Part shown: positions 42,181-50,152 of the stretch, in pieces | How positions within the stretch are numbered: position 1 is the first letter of the stretch | Layout: each line of letters opens with the position of its first letter | NCBI RefSeq assembly: GCF_008801695.1 | Contig: NZ_VZPF01000008.1 | Coordinates: 1-64,000, forward strand | Direction: 5' to 3' | Length of the DNA: 64,000 nt | Source: Pantoea stewartii subsp. stewartii | GTDB taxonomy: Bacteria > Pseudomonadota > Gammaproteobacteria > Enterobacterales > Enterobacteriaceae | Program-made: the position numbers and the translations under genes | Notes under the pieces: generated by a model | Database searches by the model: none | Told to the model about the DNA's origin: nothing | The model's input: the letters and a program-made list of their open reading frames with translations, nothing else

Positions 42181-45147
42181 TTAATCTCTGTCTTTGAAGC
42201 TGCCGCGATTGAGCCGCGCAAGGCGGGCCATTTCGGCATTCACTGCGTCGGCGGCAATCCGGCCAATTTCGCGCGCGTCCTGCCGATCAACGCCGTGAAG
42301 GTGTACGTGGATTTCCCCCGTAAAGCCGCCTGCGGCAACCGGTATATTGCTGGCGCTGCGGCTGACAGGCAGAAGTTCAGCCTGTTTAACGGGAAGCGAT
42401 GCCGCCACCACTGCGGGGCGTGCGCTTAACCCGTTGTTCCTGACCGTGCTGGCCAGTTGCGATTCCTTCCATTCCCCACGAACGGCCAGCGCACGCGGCA
42501 GGTTTTTAAACACGATATCGCCGGGGCCGATCTTCTTCGTGTTGTCGGCTGTCGTTTTGGTGTTGCTGTCGATACTCTGCAACCTGCGCATAGTGCCGTT
42601 ATCACCGGTCAGCGGTGATGTGGGTTGCGGTGCGCCAGGCGGAACGTTATTCACCTCAACTTTTTTCGGTGCAACCTTCGCTATATCTCCCTGAAGAAGG
42701 GCGACTTTATCCTGAAGAACAGCCATGCGCTGTGCGTCTTCGATCTTCTTCCTGGCTTTTTCGGCCTCATCTGGCAGAACGCCGAGCTTTTCAAGGATCC
42801 AAGCTAATGTATCCAGTAGCATTTTTGCGGGAGCCAGGACAAGCTGGAGCGCACCGCCTAGGACATTGCCGAACACTTCACCGGCGCTGGCACATTTATC
42901 CAGCGTTTCCTTGCTGGACTCCATCGGGGAAAGCAGAGATTTGAACCAGTTAAAGACCTGGCTGATACCGTTGCTCATTGCATCAAAGATGGGGCTGAAC
43001 TGCGCGAAGGTCTCGCGTAATGGTGCGAGTCTTTCCATGATGCCGGTGAATACACCTGCAAAAAATGCTTTAAGAGGCTCCCAATACCGCCAGATAAGCA
43101 CTCCGGCAGCAACAAACGCCGCTACTAACAGGCCAATCGGACTAAACAGCAGTGATAGCGCTGTACCCAGCATAGACACCGCAGTAGTGATCATGCTCCA
43201 TATGGCCGGTAAACCTGTCAGGCGAAGGGCGAGCATTCCGAGGTTTTTAGTCAGCGCTCCCAGCGCAGCACCAGGTGCAAGAAATGCCCCTGCAAGTGCG
43301 CCGCGCATCGCGGGGGTGATGGTTGAAACTCCCCGCATTTTCCCTGCTAACGATCCGAGAACTGGCCCCCATCCGCGCACGCTTGCCATTGCAGGGCCGG
43401 AAGCTGTGCCGAGTGTTCTCAGAGCGGCAATCGTTCCGGTTATACCTCTGCCACCTGTCAGCAGGGTAAAACCTAACTGGAGTTTAGCCAGCGGGCCCAT
43501 CAGCAGACCGATCGCCAGCGATGTGCCGCCAATGGCAGCGGTCAGTGCCAGAATGCTACCGCCGACAACCAGCAGGGATTGGGCGAGCTTCGGATTCTCT
43601 TTCGCCCACTGCGTCATATTCCCCACAACGTCACTCAGTCCCTGAGTCAAGCCGCGAAGCTGATTGTTGACGAGATCGTTAATCTGGATGCGGAAGCCTT
43701 CCCAGGCGCTGTCCAGATTTTTGAGATCGCCATCAAGGTTATCCGCCATTATTTTGGCGGCTTTCTGCGCCTCACCTTTGGCGTTTTTCAGTTCACCCAG
43801 CAGCTTCTGAAGTTCGCCGCTCCCGGCTGACATAACCAGTGCCTGCAATGACTTTGACGCCTCTTCACCGGCAATATCTTTGAAGAATGAGAGCTTATCG
43901 GTATCTCCGTACTTGCTGATCTTTTTATAGAGTTCCGTGAGAACCTCTTCAGCAGGGCGCATTTTTCCCGTGGCGTCAGCAACGTCTACGCCCAGTTCCT
44001 TGAGCGCGGTTTTTGCCCTGCCGGTAGGAGCGGCAAGGCGTGAAAACGCGGCCTGTAATCCAGTCCCGGCTATACTCCCGCGCAAACCAACGTTTGCCAT
44101 CACGCCAATCATGGCTGTTGTCTGTTCGACGCTGACGCCAAGGCTGGAAAGACCTGTCCCGGCGTACTTCATTGCCTCGCCGATATTTTGCAGATCGGTG
44201 TTGGTACGTGTGAACGCGCCCGTTAATACGTCACTGACGCGATCCATTTCTTTGGGATCGAGGCGGAACTGAGACAGGATGTTTGAGCTGATATCGGCGC
44301 TTTCACCCAAATCCATACCACCGGCCAGCGCCATATTGAGTACGCCGGGCAGTGCGGCCTGAATGGCCTGCGGAGTGAAACCGGCCATTGCAAGAAACGC
44401 CTGCCCGCTGGCGGCGTCAGTCGTGGTGAACTGCGTTTCAGCGCCCAGCTTTTTGGCCTGCTCACGAAGTGCGGAAAATTCTGCTGAGCTTTTATCTATG
44501 CGGGTAAGAGCCTGCACGCGGGACATTTCACGGTCAAACCCAACGGCGGGGGATAGGAAGCGTCCCGCTGCGTAACCGGCAGCAGTGGCCCCGGCAACGG
44601 CCATCGTTCCACCGCCGCGAAGTTTGCCCGCCGTTTGCTGCATCTGGTCGTAGCGCGCCCGTGCCTGCGTGACAGCGGCAAGCTGTCGCCGTTCCCGCTC
44701 AAGCGTCTGGTTGTATTGTTCGGTGCGGCGTATGGCACTCTGAATGGTGCGATCGCTGCCGACAAGTGAAACGCCGTGGCTGCGCAGCGCCTGTGAGGCG
44801 GCGCGCAGCTTAACCATTTCCTGCGTGCGTGCAGAATTAAGGCGCTCCAGCTTTGCGGCCAGCGCTGCCATATGTGCCTTTTGCTTGTCTGTAAGCTGTG
44901 TACCTTCCCGCTGCGTCTGATTCAGGCCTTCAAGCGTCCGGCTGGCGTCGTCAATTTTGCGGGAGGTCTTTTGCACACTGTCGCGCAGACGGTTGAATGT
45001 GCGGGACTGACTGTCCAGATCTTTAATGCTGGACTGTGTTTTTTTGAGGGATTCAGACAAACCGCCCGCACTCTGGCGGGCGGCATTGACCGGGCGGGTA
45101 AGTTTATCGATCGCGCTGAACGCGACGCGGATATTAAGGCTTTTCAC
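42181..45147 (-). CDS. T: Tape measure protein (gpT)
   Basis: About 988 residues if it starts at GTG 45147, which has GGAG nine bases upstream; a GTG at 45183 would add 12. It begins with SLNIRVAFSAIDKLTRPVNA as in P2 gpT, then a long coiled coil (residues about 40-180), the TP901-type tape-measure core (AKKLGAETQFTTTDAASGQA), and hydrophobic segments at 540-720. It sets tail length and may help DNA pass the membrane. It overlaps the E' frame. Confidence 0.93.
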   Translation of the reverse strand: MKSLNIRVAFSAIDKLTRPVNAARQSAGGLSESLKKTQSSIKDLDSQSRTFNRLRDSVQKTSRKIDDASRTLEGLNQTQREGTQLTDKQKAHMAALAAKLERLNSARTQEMVKLRAASQALRSHGVSLVGSDRTIQSAIRRTEQYNQTLERERRQLAAVTQARARYDQMQQTAGKLRGGGTMAVAGATAAGYAAGRFLSPAVGFDREMSRVQALTRIDKSSAEFSALREQAKKLGAETQFTTTDAASGQAFLAMAGFTPQAIQAALPGVLNMALAGGMDLGESADISSNILSQFRLDPKEMDRVSDVLTGAFTRTNTDLQNIGEAMKYAGTGLSSLGVSVEQTTAMIGVMANVGLRGSIAGTGLQAAFSRLAAPTGRAKTALKELGVDVADATGKMRPAEEVLTELYKKISKYGDTDKLSFFKDIAGEEASKSLQALVMSAGSGELQKLLGELKNAKGEAQKAAKIMADNLDGDLKNLDSAWEGFRIQINDLVNNQLRGLTQGLSDVVGNMTQWAKENPKLAQSLLVVGGSILALTAAIGGTSLAIGLLMGPLAKLQLGFTLLTGGRGITGTIAALRTLGTASGPAMASVRGWGPVLGSLAGKMRGVSTITPAMRGALAGAFLAPGAALGALTKNLGMLALRLTGLPAIWSMITTAVSMLGTALSLLFSPIGLLVAAFVAAGVLIWRYWEPLKAFFAGVFTGIMERLAPLRETFAQFSPIFDAMSNGISQVFNWFKSLLSPMESSKETLDKCASAGEVFGNVLGGALQLVLAPAKMLLDTLAWILEKLGVLPDEAEKARKKIEDAQRMAVLQDKVALLQGDIAKVAPKKVEVNNVPPGAPQPTSPLTGDNGTMRRLQSIDSNTKTTADNTKKIGPGDIVFKNLPRALAVRGEWKESQLASTVRNNGLSARPAVVAASLPVKQAELLPVSRSASNIPVAAGGFTGEIHVHLHGVDRQDAREIGRIAADAVNAEMARLARLNRGSFKDRD

Positions 45148-45612
45148 TGTCACTGGCTCCACTTCGGACAGCCGCCCGCTCACGCCAGGCTATGACTTCG
45201 CCCAGTTCCATCGTGAAGACTTCAGAGGGCGGCCAGTTGAAAACAACCGCGATATCAGCAACCAGATCGTCGATCAGGTCGAACCGCAGGAGTGTTACTG
45301 ATTCTCCGTCTCCGCCTCGTTCGATGCTCCAGACCCCGCAGGCGTCAAAAAAGGGACGAGCGCTTCTGACAGGCTGACGAAATCGCGGGTATCCATTTCG
45401 TTAATTTCGGTTTGCTTGAGGCGCGGTGAAGTTACACGGGTCAGCAGCACCGCCACCGAATCCACATCCATATTCATCACGTTGACCAGCTTCAGACCGC
45501 GCAGGGAGCCAGCCTGTTTGATTTCATCCGTGATCGCTACCTGAGTAATTTTTTCATCGCCGCGAACAACGGGTTTTGCCAGCGTAATGGCGTTATCAGT
45601 TTTCTTGCTCAT
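45134..45612 (-). CDS. Tail chaperone E+E' (-1 frameshift product)
   Basis: The slippery heptamer TTTTTTG (minus strand, 45352-45346) stands in frame as CC[T TTT TTG] near the end of E. A -1 shift continues into a frame encoding LLRFDLIDDLVADIAVVFNW, PPSEVFTMELGEVIAWRERA and a stop at 45134. The result is about 159 residues. P2 uses the same T TTT TTG to make E+E', which binds the tape measure during tail assembly. Confidence 0.85.
45295..45612 (-). CDS. E: Tail chaperone E (zero-frame product)
   Basis: 105 residues from ATG 45612 (P2 E 91). It starts MSKKTDNAITLAKPVVRGDE and ends after the slippery site. Most ribosomes should make this form; a minority shift to E+E'. It lies between FII and T, as expected for a tail assembly chaperone. 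Confidence 0.9.
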   Translation of the reverse strand: MSKKTDNAITLAKPVVRGDEKITQVAITDEIKQAGSLRGLKLVNVMNMDVDSVAVLLTRVTSPRLKQTEINEMDTRDFVSLSEALVPFLTPAGSGASNEAETENQ

Positions 45613-45660
45613 TGTTGAATGCTCCGGGCGGCACGGGTGTGCCGCCACTTTTCAGGTTAA

Positions 45661-46176
45661 TCAGTTACCCATTCCCAGCGCAGACGTAATGCGGTCAGGG
45701 TAGATATTCTTGCCGTCTTTCTTGTAGATGAAGTTCAGCAGATCAAACTCAAACAGCGGCTTGTCGTCGATAGTGAGCTTGTAATAGGTGTTCTTCATCG
45801 TATAGCTGACGGAAGTGTCTTCTCCCTGCTTGCTTTCGCCGCCGTCCATTTCGGTGATGCGGCCGCGTAGTTCAACCTCAACCAGCAGGCTTTCGCCATC
45901 GGTGTAATACTCACCAGCGAAGCGGAAACGGGTCTCGTCGATATCGCCGCAGTAGTTCAGCAAAAGCGACTGAACCAGACCGCCAACCACCATCGTGGTG
46001 TCCAGTGCGCCACTGTCCAGACCGAGATCTACCGCAGCAGAGCCAATCATCCCCCCGCCCTGAAAATCTTCAGTTTTACGGGTCAGCTTTGGCAGCGTCA
46101 CGGAAGATACTTTGCCAATGCAGTTGCTGCCGTTCACAAAGCAGGTGAACAGGCGCAGTTTGTGAGGAACCGCCAT
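45661..46176 (-). CDS. FII: Major tail tube protein (gpFII)
   Basis: 171 residues (P2 FII 172). It starts MAVPHKLRLFTCFVNGSNCI and has VSSVTLPKLTRKTEDFQGGG and KNTYYKLTIDDKPLFEFDLL. Stacked hexamers form the tail tube. It abuts the FI stop. Confidence 0.94.
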   Translation of the reverse strand: MAVPHKLRLFTCFVNGSNCIGKVSSVTLPKLTRKTEDFQGGGMIGSAAVDLGLDSGALDTTMVVGGLVQSLLLNYCGDIDETRFRFAGEYYTDGESLLVEVELRGRITEMDGGESKQGEDTSVSYTMKNTYYKLTIDDKPLFEFDLLNFIYKKDGKNIYPDRITSALGMGN

Positions 46177-47358
46177 TTATGCACCTCCCAGCGAAGAGAA
46201 CGCCGATTCAAAGTATTCGTCGGTGAAGGTCTGGTAGAGCGTCAGATCTTCCATTGGTGGAACCGGCGTATATTTATAGCGAATGCGCACCTGACCCTGG
46301 CGAAGACCCGTTGTCGGGTTATCCAGGATATCAAACCAGCATTCAGCGCCGATTAGCCGTCCCTGCGTCACCAGTGAATTGAGTTTGCCGCTGATGCCGC
46401 TAACCACGTCCTTAACGTTGGCCGGGGTCAGCGGTTCGTCCACTGATTCGAATTGCGCCTCAGCGATACTGTCAGCCAGAATCTGTGCCGTACGGGTATA
46501 AACCTCAAAGATATAATCTTTGGTGTCTGTAACGCGGTTGCCCCAGAACCGGAAACCGTTACGCTTGATGAGCGTCGTGACCTCCTTGTTGTTGAGTTCG
46601 TTCGCGTCGCTGTCTTCGGCCTGAAGCGACCAGAAAACATCCTGAGAAATACCCAGCACGTTGCTTACCGACACATTGGAAAGCGATTTGTGCCAGCCCT
46701 GATTGTTGTCAATCAGCGCGCGAAGTCCGCAGGCATAGGCCGGGGCCGGGAAGGTTTCGTTTTCTCCTGTCAGCGGGTTGTAGGCGATGAAGTCAGGCCA
46801 GATAAGCATTAGCTCGCGATAGGCGAAGGTCGCACGATATGCGGTGGCTTCAGCCATCGTTTTGCATCCATAGCAGCTGGCGTAGACGAATGCGCGCAGG
46901 TTCTGTGCAATGACGCACAGCGCGGAGGTCACTTCTTCCGTGTCGTAGCCTGGCACGGCCAGAATGCGCGGACGATAACCTACCTTCTGTTCGGCAGTCA
47001 GAAACGCGTACATGCCGGTATAGCTACCGTCTTCTGCTGTGCCCCCCATAATGAGCTGCGACTGCGTTTTAGCGCCTTCCTCTTCCGTGGCTGCGGCCAC
47101 GCGCACAACGATAACCTTCGGGCTGGTCTGGTCAGCGATGGCTTTAAGCGTTTTGTACAGGGAGCCGGTTTTACCCGCCTTACCCAGCACGTTGTTAACC
47201 CGCGTCAGTAACACGGGGGTATTCAGGGGAAAGGTTTCCGCATCGGCATCATCCGCCACGGCAACGACCCCAATGACACTGGATTCAATGTCATTGATGG
47301 CCGTTACCAGGTCGGTATTCTCCCGGACGCGTACACCGTGGAAACGTGTCTCTGACAT
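46177..47358 (-). CDS. FI: Tail sheath protein (gpFI)
   Basis: 393 residues from ATG 47358 with GGTGG (P2 FI 396); the frame is open for 15 more codons upstream without a good start. MSETRFHGVRVRENTDLVTA and DADAETFPLNTPVLLTRV align with P2 FI, as does the C-terminal KYTPVPPMEDLTLYQTFTDE. The contractile sheath protein. It heads the leftward operon and is divergent from D. Confidence 0.94.
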   Translation of the reverse strand: MSETRFHGVRVRENTDLVTAINDIESSVIGVVAVADDADAETFPLNTPVLLTRVNNVLGKAGKTGSLYKTLKAIADQTSPKVIVVRVAAATEEEGAKTQSQLIMGGTAEDGSYTGMYAFLTAEQKVGYRPRILAVPGYDTEEVTSALCVIAQNLRAFVYASCYGCKTMAEATAYRATFAYRELMLIWPDFIAYNPLTGENETFPAPAYACGLRALIDNNQGWHKSLSNVSVSNVLGISQDVFWSLQAEDSDANELNNKEVTTLIKRNGFRFWGNRVTDTKDYIFEVYTRTAQILADSIAEAQFESVDEPLTPANVKDVVSGISGKLNSLVTQGRLIGAECWFDILDNPTTGLRQGQVRIRYKYTPVPPMEDLTLYQTFTDEYFESAFSSLGGA

Positions 47359-47431
47359 GTTAGCCACCATTACGTTATTGAGTTCGCAGTGATAATCCCC
47401 CATGTCTGACCGCCACTCACGCTATTGCGGG

Positions 47432-47449
47432 TCTGGCCGGACGGCGACA
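47432..47449. promoter_or_regulatory. Ogr-type activator box, divergent FI/D late promoters
   Basis: TCT-N12-ACA again, in a context shared with the P/O box: GGTCTGGCC, seven variable bases, GACAACAAAA. Centred at 47440, starts 55 bp away would leave 27 bp before FI and 17 bp before D; GATTAT on the minus strand (47397-47392) fits the FI -10. Confidence 0.65.
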
Positions 47450-47511
47450 ACAAAAACCGATTTGGTCTCTCCCGCGCGCGTGGGATCCTTCGCCGGAAGA
47501 AGGGGGAAAGC

Positions 47512-48648
47512 ATGGCACTTACAGACCTGACAAAATCACTTAACGACGCCGTCAGCAGTTATAACGATTCACTTACCGAGGCGGTAAAAAGTCCGGGGTT
47601 CAGCATTACGATGGGCGGCAAGGTACTGACGCAGCTTGATGATCGGATCATGTCGTTGTCACTGACGGACAACAGGGGCTTTGATGCTGATCAGCTATCT
47701 ATTTCCATTGATGATAGTGACGGTATGGTTGCACTGCCGCCGCGCGGGGCCGAGCTTGCCGTATCATTTGGCTGGTTGGGTGAACCGCTGATTTACAAGG
47801 GGTTGTACACGGTTGACGAGGTATCCCACGAAGGCCCGGCAGATACCATTGGTGTTACTGCCCGCAGCGCTGATTTTCGCGAAGAGTTCAACGTAAAGCG
47901 TGAAGTATCATGGCATGACGTGACCGTAGAGCGCGTTGTGTCGGCAATTGCGCACCGCTACGGACTGAAGGCGCAGATCAGTGAAATGCTCATGGATATT
48001 GAGATTGATCACGCCGACCAGACGCAGGAAAGCGATATGTCATTCCTTACCCGCATGGCGGAAATGTTGGGCGCAATTGCTACCGTCAAGAATGGCAGTC
48101 TGCTATTTATCCTGCCGGGTGGTGGTGTGACCGCTGACGGGAAGGCGCTACCCTCTGCCAGCATTGACCGCACGAGTGGCGACCGGCACAGATTCCGTAT
48201 TGCCGATCGGGATGCGTATACCGGCGTCAGGGCTTACTGGCTGGATCTCAATTTTGGCAAAAAGAAAAAGGTCAGTGTTAAGCGTCGCAAGCCTGCAAAG
48301 CCCAAAAAAGAGAAGAGCAGCAGCCGTGAGGGTGATTACATGGAGGGCGCAGACGGTAACGTCTATGTGCTGCGCAAGACCTACCAGAATGAAGAGGCGG
48401 CGAAACGTGCGGCGGCTGCAAAGTGGCAACAGCTTCAGCGTGGCGCAGCAGAGTTTTCGATCACCTTGGCGCGTGGCCGCGCTGAGCTTTACCCGGAAAT
48501 GCACGTTACGGTTAGCGGTTTTAAGGATGAAATAGACAATCAGGACTGGATTATTGCGCGTGCTGAGCACGTCATAGACGACAGCGGTTTTACCACCCGG
48601 CTGGAGCTGGAAGCAAAAATACCTGACTGGATAGCGGAAACTGAATAA
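47512..48648 (+). CDS. D: Late control/tail hub protein (gpD)
   Basis: 378 residues from ATG 47512 with GGGGGAAA (P2 D 387). The segment SIDDSDGMVALPPRGAELAV and FLTRMAEMLGAIATVKNGSL mark the family; there is a basic loop VSVKRRKPAKPKKEKSSSRE near residues 258-280. It forms the hub under the spike. In P2 it is the last gene after U; here it is separated from U by the inverted block and has its own promoter. Confidence 0.93.
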   Translation: MALTDLTKSLNDAVSSYNDSLTEAVKSPGFSITMGGKVLTQLDDRIMSLSLTDNRGFDADQLSISIDDSDGMVALPPRGAELAVSFGWLGEPLIYKGLYTVDEVSHEGPADTIGVTARSADFREEFNVKREVSWHDVTVERVVSAIAHRYGLKAQISEMLMDIEIDHADQTQESDMSFLTRMAEMLGAIATVKNGSLLFILPGGGVTADGKALPSASIDRTSGDRHRFRIADRDAYTGVRAYWLDLNFGKKKKVSVKRRKPAKPKKEKSSSREGDYMEGADGNVYVLRKTYQNEEAAKRAAAAKWQQLQRGAAEFSITLARGRAELYPEMHVTVSGFKDEIDNQDWIIARAEHVIDDSGFTTRLELEAKIPDWIAETE

Positions 48649-48687
48649 AATGAAATGGAGTTCAACTCCCACAGGGGAGCCATCATT

Positions 48688-48936
48688 ATGTTCAGATGTC
48701 CATTTTGCGGCGCTATGGCCCGCACCCGTACCAGCCGTAAAATTACTGATATGACAATCCGGCAATATCACCAGTGTCAGAATCTGGAATGTAGCCGATC
48801 ATTTACCACGCTTAACAGCGTGGAAAGGGAAGTAACAAAGCGTGCCGGTACAGCACCGTTACCGCCTGACTTTATCCCCCGCGATGCCTTCCCGGCGTCT
48901 CACTATGGAAGGGATCAGCTAAATCTTGCTTTATAA
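48688..48936 (+). CDS. ogr: Late transcription activator Ogr/Delta
   Basis: 82 residues from ATG 48688 with GGGGAG (P2 Ogr 72). The zinc-binding residues are in FRCPFCGAMARTRTSR and QYHQCQNLECSRSF, the exact Ogr layout C-x2-C...C-x4-C. It activates late promoters by binding near -55 and contacting RNA polymerase alpha. The boxes at 31364 and 47432 are its likely sites here. Confidence 0.94.
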   Translation: MFRCPFCGAMARTRTSRKITDMTIRQYHQCQNLECSRSFTTLNSVEREVTKRAGTAPLPPDFIPRDAFPASHYGRDQLNLAL

Positions 48937-48939
48937 AAG

Positions 48940-48962
48940 AACCCCGCGATTATCGCGGGGTT
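48940..48962. terminator. Terminator between ogr and the cargo gene
   Basis: Perfect 10-bp stem AACCCCGCGA/TCGCGGGGTT with a 3-nt loop, followed by TTGTTTC. It is placed between converging genes. Confidence 0.85.
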
Positions 48963-48967
48963 TTGTT

Positions 48968-49660
48968 TCATCGTAAGTATTCGACAATATGACCAGTCTT
49001 TAAATCGATTTTAGCGGATAACTGATTTTTCACCGTTGCGCCGTAACTATTGGCACCTTGATAAGTGGTTGTGGCAATGGCGTAAGGTGCTGCACCATCC
49101 AGGATAAACCGATACTTAGTTTCCAAATGTTTGAAGGAAGACGGATCATTCATGTCGTCTTTGATTGCGGCAATAAGCGGTTGGTATGAGCTATCAAACA
49201 ATCTGACGTTACTTTTAAAAACGTCAAAATCTACCATCTTGGCTAAAGCAGACGGATCCTTTTGATAATCTTGCTTACACCAATCAAGCGCCTCGGAAGC
49301 CTTGATATCATCATTTTTCGTATATGAGTGCTGGCTAATACATTTGTAAAAATCGGTTGATGCGCTTAGGGATATGCCAGCTTGAGATAAATAGCTTTCA
49401 ATAATTTTAGAGCGCTCACCTTTATCTATGCTTCGCCATTGCTTGAGTGAGGTGTTTTTATCCTTAGACGATGTATCATTTGGTGCCTCTGGTATATAAG
49501 AGCACGCCTTTGGAATCACCCCCAAAACCACTATGAGAACAGCGAGGGCAGCTAAAGGGTGCCACCATCGTTCCCCCGGTTTTTTAACGTCACAATACGG
49601 ACATTTTTTTTCTTTACGAGCGACTTCGCTCCCACACTTCCTGCATGTTGTCATTGTCAT
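48968..49660 (-). CDS. Zinc-ribbon membrane-anchored protein, prophage cargo
   Basis: 230 residues from ATG 49660 with GGAG. An N-terminal zinc ribbon (CRKCGSEVARKEKKCPYC), then one transmembrane helix (HPLAALAVLIVVLGVIPKAC), and a 175-residue C-terminal domain that should be periplasmic, with several cysteines and the end KNQLSAKIDLKTGHIVEYLR. It has no structural phage role and lies between ogr and attR in opposite orientation, the usual place for a lysogenic-conversion gene. Codon use is AT-rich. Function unknown. Confidence 0.75.
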   Translation of the reverse strand: MTMTTCRKCGSEVARKEKKCPYCDVKKPGERWWHPLAALAVLIVVLGVIPKACSYIPEAPNDTSSKDKNTSLKQWRSIDKGERSKIIESYLSQAGISLSASTDFYKCISQHSYTKNDDIKASEALDWCKQDYQKDPSALAKMVDFDVFKSNVRLFDSSYQPLIAAIKDDMNDPSSFKHLETKYRFILDGAAPYAIATTTYQGANSYGATVKNQLSAKIDLKTGHIVEYLR

Positions 49661-49729
49661 CTATGACGCTCCTTAAAGTAGGGAAATTGCGCCCAAAGTT
49701 TAACCGTCATGAGCTACACAAAAAAGTAA

Positions 49730-49755
49730 AAAGCCCCGCAATATTGCGAGGCTTT
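49730..49755. terminator. Terminator-like hairpin near attR
   Basis: AAAGCCCCGCAAT / ATTGCGAGGCTTT, 13-bp stem with one mismatch, T-rich on either side. It should stop phage transcription before the copA promoter. Confidence 0.75.
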
Positions 49756-49765
49756 GTCTTTGTAA

Positions 49766-49804
49766 TGTGGACACTTTTGTCGAAGTGTGGACGCTATGTG
49801 GACA
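49766..49804. promoter_or_regulatory. Int arm-type sites, right side
   Basis: TGTGGACA at 49766-49773, TGTGGACG at 49786-49793 and TGTGGACA at 49797-49804, all direct. The last two are 11 bp apart, the same spacing as the pair in int. Together with 19334-19352 they form the two arms of attP. Confidence 0.65.
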
Positions 49805-49843
49805 CTGATTTTAAAAATCCCTTTCAATCAGCAATTTAAAAGC

Positions 49844-49862
49844 TTGACCTTCCCCTTGATGG
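49844..49862. repeat. attR core
   Basis: TTGACCTTCCCCTTGATGG, identical to attL at 19220-19238. It is followed by host sequence AAGGTTTATCCT, which completes the copA promoter. Confidence 0.9.
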
Positions 49863-49874
49863 AAGGTTTATCCT
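49844..49874 (+). promoter_or_regulatory. copA promoter with CueR operator
   Basis: -35 TTGACC (49844-49849), 19-bp spacer, -10 TATCCT (49869-49874). The spacer region holds ACCTTCC-CCTTGAT-GGAAGGT (49847-49867), a perfect 7-bp dyad and the known CueR site of enterobacterial copA. MerR-type activation requires this over-long spacer. Its left half up to 49862 lies within the phage att core. Confidence 0.92.
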
Positions 49875-49928
49875 TAGTCACAGTCACTTCTGACTACTCA
49901 CTCCGCCACACCAACCAAGGAGTCAACG

Positions 49929-50152
49929 ATGTCAAATACGGTTATCCTGGCACTGGAAGGATTATCCTGCGGCCATTGCGTTAAACGCGTAAAAGAGGCG
50001 CTTGAGCAGCGCGACGATGTTGAACAGGCCGAGGTCACCCAACAGGAAGCCAGCATTTCTGGCAGCGCCGAGGTCACTTCGCTCATCGCCACTGTCGAAC
50101 AGGCGGGCTATCATGCAACGCTGAAACCTGAAGGCGCGCGCCCAAAGCCTGA
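49929..50152 (+). CDS. Copper chaperone CopA(Z), -1 frameshift product of copA
   Basis: The heptamer C CCA AAG (50141-50147) is in frame at Arg71-Pro72-Lys73. A -1 shift reads CCC AAA GCC TGA and stops at 50152, giving a 74-residue protein consisting of the first metal-binding domain. Six bases after the slip site starts an 11-bp stem (50154-50164 with 50186-50196, one mismatch). E. coli copA uses the same heptamer to make CopA(Z), which improves copper tolerance. Confidence 0.8.

Larger units (their letters stand above)
19220..49862. mobile_element. P2-like prophage inserted in the copA promoter
   Basis: 30.6 kb bounded by a 19-bp direct repeat (attL and attR). It contains recognisable homologues of P2 int, C, cox, A, Q, P, O, N, M, L, X, R, S, V, W, J, I, H, G, U, T, E/E', FII, FI, D and ogr, plus lysis genes. 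No essential structural gene is visibly broken, so it may be inducible. Departures from P2 are an inverted U-FI block, a phd-doc pair where P2 has tin/old, a Dam methylase, and a zinc-ribbon cargo gene next to attR. Confidence 0.95.
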
